Source of the DNA: CAZLNO01 sp964561005
GTDB taxonomy: Bacteria; Pseudomonadota; Alphaproteobacteria; Kiloniellales; Rhodovibrionaceae
Assembly (NCBI GenBank): GCA_964561005.1
Contig: CAZLNO010000119.1
Location: forward strand, 1 to 10,191
Direction of reading: 5' to 3'
DNA: 10,191 nucleotides
Under the pieces are notes generated by a model. That model saw only the letters and a list, made by a program, of their open reading frames with translations, did no database searches and had not been told where the DNA came from. The position numbers and the translations under genes are program-made. The stretch's first letter is position 1; the number at the start of each line of letters is the position of its first letter. Shown in pieces: positions 8,482-10,191 of the stretch.

Positions 8482-9615
8482 TCACGGCCGCGTCGACGTG
8501 GTGGACCCTGCCGGCGCCGCCTCGGGATAGGCCGGCGGCGGTGGCAGGCCCTTGGCCCGCATCGTCTCGCGCAGGCGGGCGGGGTAATCGGTGATGATGC
8601 CGTCGACGCCCATGTCGATCAGCGATGTCATGGTCGCGCGGTCGTTGACCGTCCAGACCACGACCTTGATCCCCAGGCTATGCGCGCGGTCGAGGTCGAG
8701 CTGGCGCAGGTCGCGAAAGTAGGGCGCCCAGACCACGGACCAGGGCGGCGGCGCCTGGTATTCCTCGGCCTCTCCGCGTTCAGCCGCCGCGATCATGTCC
8801 GGGACGGAGGCGCCGAAGTCGTCGACGTCGAGGCCGCCCAGCCACGGCGAGGGGCCGGGCGCGCCGCGCGCCACGTTGTCCAGCCAGTCCCGCTCGGCGG
8901 TCAGGTAGGCGCGGGCGATCTCCGGCGCGCGCTCGCGCACCACCGCAAGGGTGCGCCAGTCGAAGGACTGGATGGTGGTGCGCCCGGCCACGCCGGCCTC
9001 GCGCGCCACGGCGATGACGGCCTCGGCGAAGGGGGCGGGAGCGGGCACGCCGGGCGACCCCTCGGGCGTCAGCTTGGTCTCCAGGTTGTAGCGGACCCTG
9101 CCGCCGCTGGCGTCCTCGCCCAGGGCCAGCACCCCCGTCAGCAGGGGAACGGGCACGTCGTCCAGCCGCGCCTGCTCGGGAAAGCGGCGAGCCACCGCGC
9201 TGTCCGGGCGTGCCGTGCCGACATCGTACGTCCGCAGGTCGGCCAGGCTCAGCGCGCCGATCGGTGGCGCCGGCGGGGAGAGCCAGTCGCCGTCGGGGCC
9301 GCGCGTGCGCGCCGGGTCCAGGCGCGGGTCGTGGTGCACCACGACGCGGCCGTCGGCGGTGACCTGGAGGTCCATCTCCAGCGTGGTCACCCCGGTCGCC
9401 AGGGCGTGGCGGAAGGCGGGCAGGGTGTTTTCCGGGTAGCGGCCGCGCGCCCCGCGATGGCCCTGCGCATCGAACCGCGGGGCCGCCTCGGCGCCCTCGA
9501 AGCCGGGCGGCGGCTCGCGGAGATACAGCCCGGCACCGACCGCGGCCAGCAGGCCGGTGGCGATCACCCAGGCGAGAGAGCGGCGCGAGATGGCGAAGGA
9601 CATACGCCGCATCAT
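8482..9615 (-). CDS. Glycerophosphodiester phosphodiesterase with N-terminal signal or anchor
   Basis: Member of the GDPD family (PI-PLC-like TIM barrel), which hydrolyses glycerophosphodiesters to glycerol-3-phosphate and an alcohol, usually with a divalent metal. The ATG at 9615 follows GAGGGA; the adjacent ATG at 9612 fits as well, and the longer TTG start at 9639 is less likely. It is 377 residues. Residues 11-32 (RRSLAWVIATGLLAAVGAGLYL) form a hydrophobic segment after a twin arginine, so the enzyme is probably exported or anchored with its domain in the periplasm. There is no lipobox cysteine. Catalytic marks: QGHRGARGRYPENT (51-64, His53 and Glu62), LEMDLQVTADG (Glu80, Asp82), VVHHDP (His95), NLETK (Glu179), VWTVND (320-325) and GVDGIITDYP (336-345). 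The substrate is unknown. It is on the same strand as mdh, 218 bp upstream, with no obvious functional tie. Confidence 0.9.
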   Translation of the reverse strand: MMRRMSFAISRRSLAWVIATGLLAAVGAGLYLREPPPGFEGAEAAPRFDAQGHRGARGRYPENTLPAFRHALATGVTTLEMDLQVTADGRVVVHHDPRLDPARTRGPDGDWLSPPAPPIGALSLADLRTYDVGTARPDSAVARRFPEQARLDDVPVPLLTGVLALGEDASGGRVRYNLETKLTPEGSPGVPAPAPFAEAVIAVAREAGVAGRTTIQSFDWRTLAVVRERAPEIARAYLTAERDWLDNVARGAPGPSPWLGGLDVDDFGASVPDMIAAAERGEAEEYQAPPPWSVVWAPYFRDLRQLDLDRAHSLGIKVVVWTVNDRATMTSLIDMGVDGIITDYPARLRETMRAKGLPPPPAYPEAAPAGSTTSTRP

Positions 9616-9891
9616 CGTTCCCTCGCCTCGCTTTCGCAAACGAAACGGATCGCCGCGGTTAAGCCGTGCATAAGGTGGAGGGATTGCCCCACATCCAGGG
9701 GTCGACGCATGAGCGATAATTGCGCTCGAAGCTTGTTCCAGGTAGCAGACGCTTACAGAGATGTTCGAATCGGGTCGTGGCTAAGGTCCACGCGGCCGCG
9801 GCGCGCCCGGCGGGAGGGACGATCCGTGACGCCGGAACTGAGAGTCGTTTGATTGAGCAACCTGACGTATGGAAATTCGGCCTGAGGCTTC
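9616..9891. other. Spacer between phosphodiesterase gene and IS remnant
   Basis: This stretch must hold the phosphodiesterase promoter and the outer end of the insertion sequence. The ribosome-binding site GAGGGA is at 9624-9619. A small palindrome (tttcg caaa cgaaa) lies at 9632-9645. The GC content drops noticeably at about 9840-9890, next to the transposase stop, where the IS terminal repeat would be expected. The repeat cannot be confirmed because the other end of the element is outside the window. Confidence 0.4.
9709..9852 (+). CDS. Possible small ORF, 47 residues, unrecognised
   Basis: An ATG (MSDNCARSLFQVADAYRDV...) follows AGGGG with about 8 bases of spacing and runs 47 codons toward the IS remnant, divergent from the phosphodiesterase gene. 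I recognise no family. Its second half is Arg-rich, as chance frames in GC-rich DNA often are. It could be a chance frame or the beginning of a gene cut by the insertion sequence. Confidence 0.15.
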   Translation: MSDNCARSLFQVADAYRDVRIGSWLRSTRPRRARREGRSVTPELRVV

Positions 9892-10191
9892 TCAGTCATC
9901 CCGGTTTTCCATGTTGATGTAGACGCGGTCGGTGGTGGCCCAGTCCTCGTCGATCTCGGCGAGGACGGCGGTGACGAGGCGCAGCAGCGACGCCTCGTTG
10001 GGGAAGACGCGGACCTTCCTGGTCCGGCGCTTGATCTCCTGCTGAACGGCCCGCTCGATGGGGTTCGACGTGCGCATGCGGCGGCGGTGAGGCTGACCTG
10101 GGTCGAGGACAGGCTCTCCAGGCCGAACTCCTTCACCACCTTGGCGGCATCGCGGGTGGAGACGCCCTGGACGTACATCTCGGCGATCGCC
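9892..10191 (-). pseudogene. IS256-family (mutator-type) transposase remnant, internally deleted and truncated by the window
   Basis: Two parts of one transposase sit side by side in different frames. At 10190-10092 is an N-terminal-half piece with EMYVQGVSTRDAAKVV and SSTQVS. At about 10089-9892 is the C-terminal end, HRRRMRTSNPIERAVQQEIK followed by RRTRKVRVFPNEASLLRLV and ending MENRDD-stop. In intact IS256 transposases (about 400 residues) these motifs are separated by roughly 200 residues that include the catalytic aspartates. About 600 bp therefore appear to be missing at 10088-10093, and the join is out of frame, so no active transposase can be made. The start lies beyond the window. 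A mis-assembly between repeated IS copies is an alternative to a true deletion. Confidence 0.8.

Noticed and set aside
9750..9795. tRNA-like T-loop motif (gttcgaatc)
   Set aside because: The flanking bases do not form the T stem, and no acceptor or anticodon arms are visible around it.

Overview
The window reads as chromosomal DNA from a high-GC alphaproteobacterium. The evidence is the gene order mdh-sucC-sucD-sucA-sucB on one strand, an arrangement known from rhizobia and relatives. SucC also carries the alphaproteobacterial-looking insert after its HAGGRG motif, and the malate dehydrogenase is of the LDH-like type. A placement near Rhodospirillales is only a guess. The sequence is strongly GC-rich with long spurious antisense frames, which are not annotated here.

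Layout, in the direction of transcription (all minus strand, right to left). At 10191-9892 is a decayed IS256-family transposase, cut by the window edge and internally deleted. At 9891-9616 is a spacer with nothing firmly identifiable. At 9615-8482 is a membrane-anchored or exported glycerophosphodiester phosphodiesterase. At 8481-8264 is a spacer that should hold the promoter of the TCA operon. Then come mdh (8263-7307), sucC (7246-6050), sucD (6050-5175, sharing one base with sucC), sucA (5095-2099) and sucB (2029-111). The last 110 bases are downstream of sucB; lpd often follows in relatives, but no coding sequence can be called here.

The five operon genes encode three consecutive or linked TCA-cycle steps. 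SucA (E1o) and SucB (E2o) form two thirds of the 2-oxoglutarate dehydrogenase complex. SucCD converts succinyl-CoA to succinate with nucleotide triphosphate formation, and Mdh oxidises malate to oxaloacetate. Hairpins precede sucA and sucB, and a small one follows sucB, which suggests RNA-level tuning of the parts of the operon.

The most notable region is sucB. It encodes an E2o with at least two closely similar lipoyl domains and is interrupted by a 100-N assembly gap. The gap is flanked by an exact 55-bp repeat. Removing the Ns and one repeat copy restores a single 588-codon frame, so the apparent frameshift is an assembly artefact. The gap may still hide further lipoyl modules. I see no new defence, mobile or regulatory system; apart from sucB this is an ordinary core-metabolism region.
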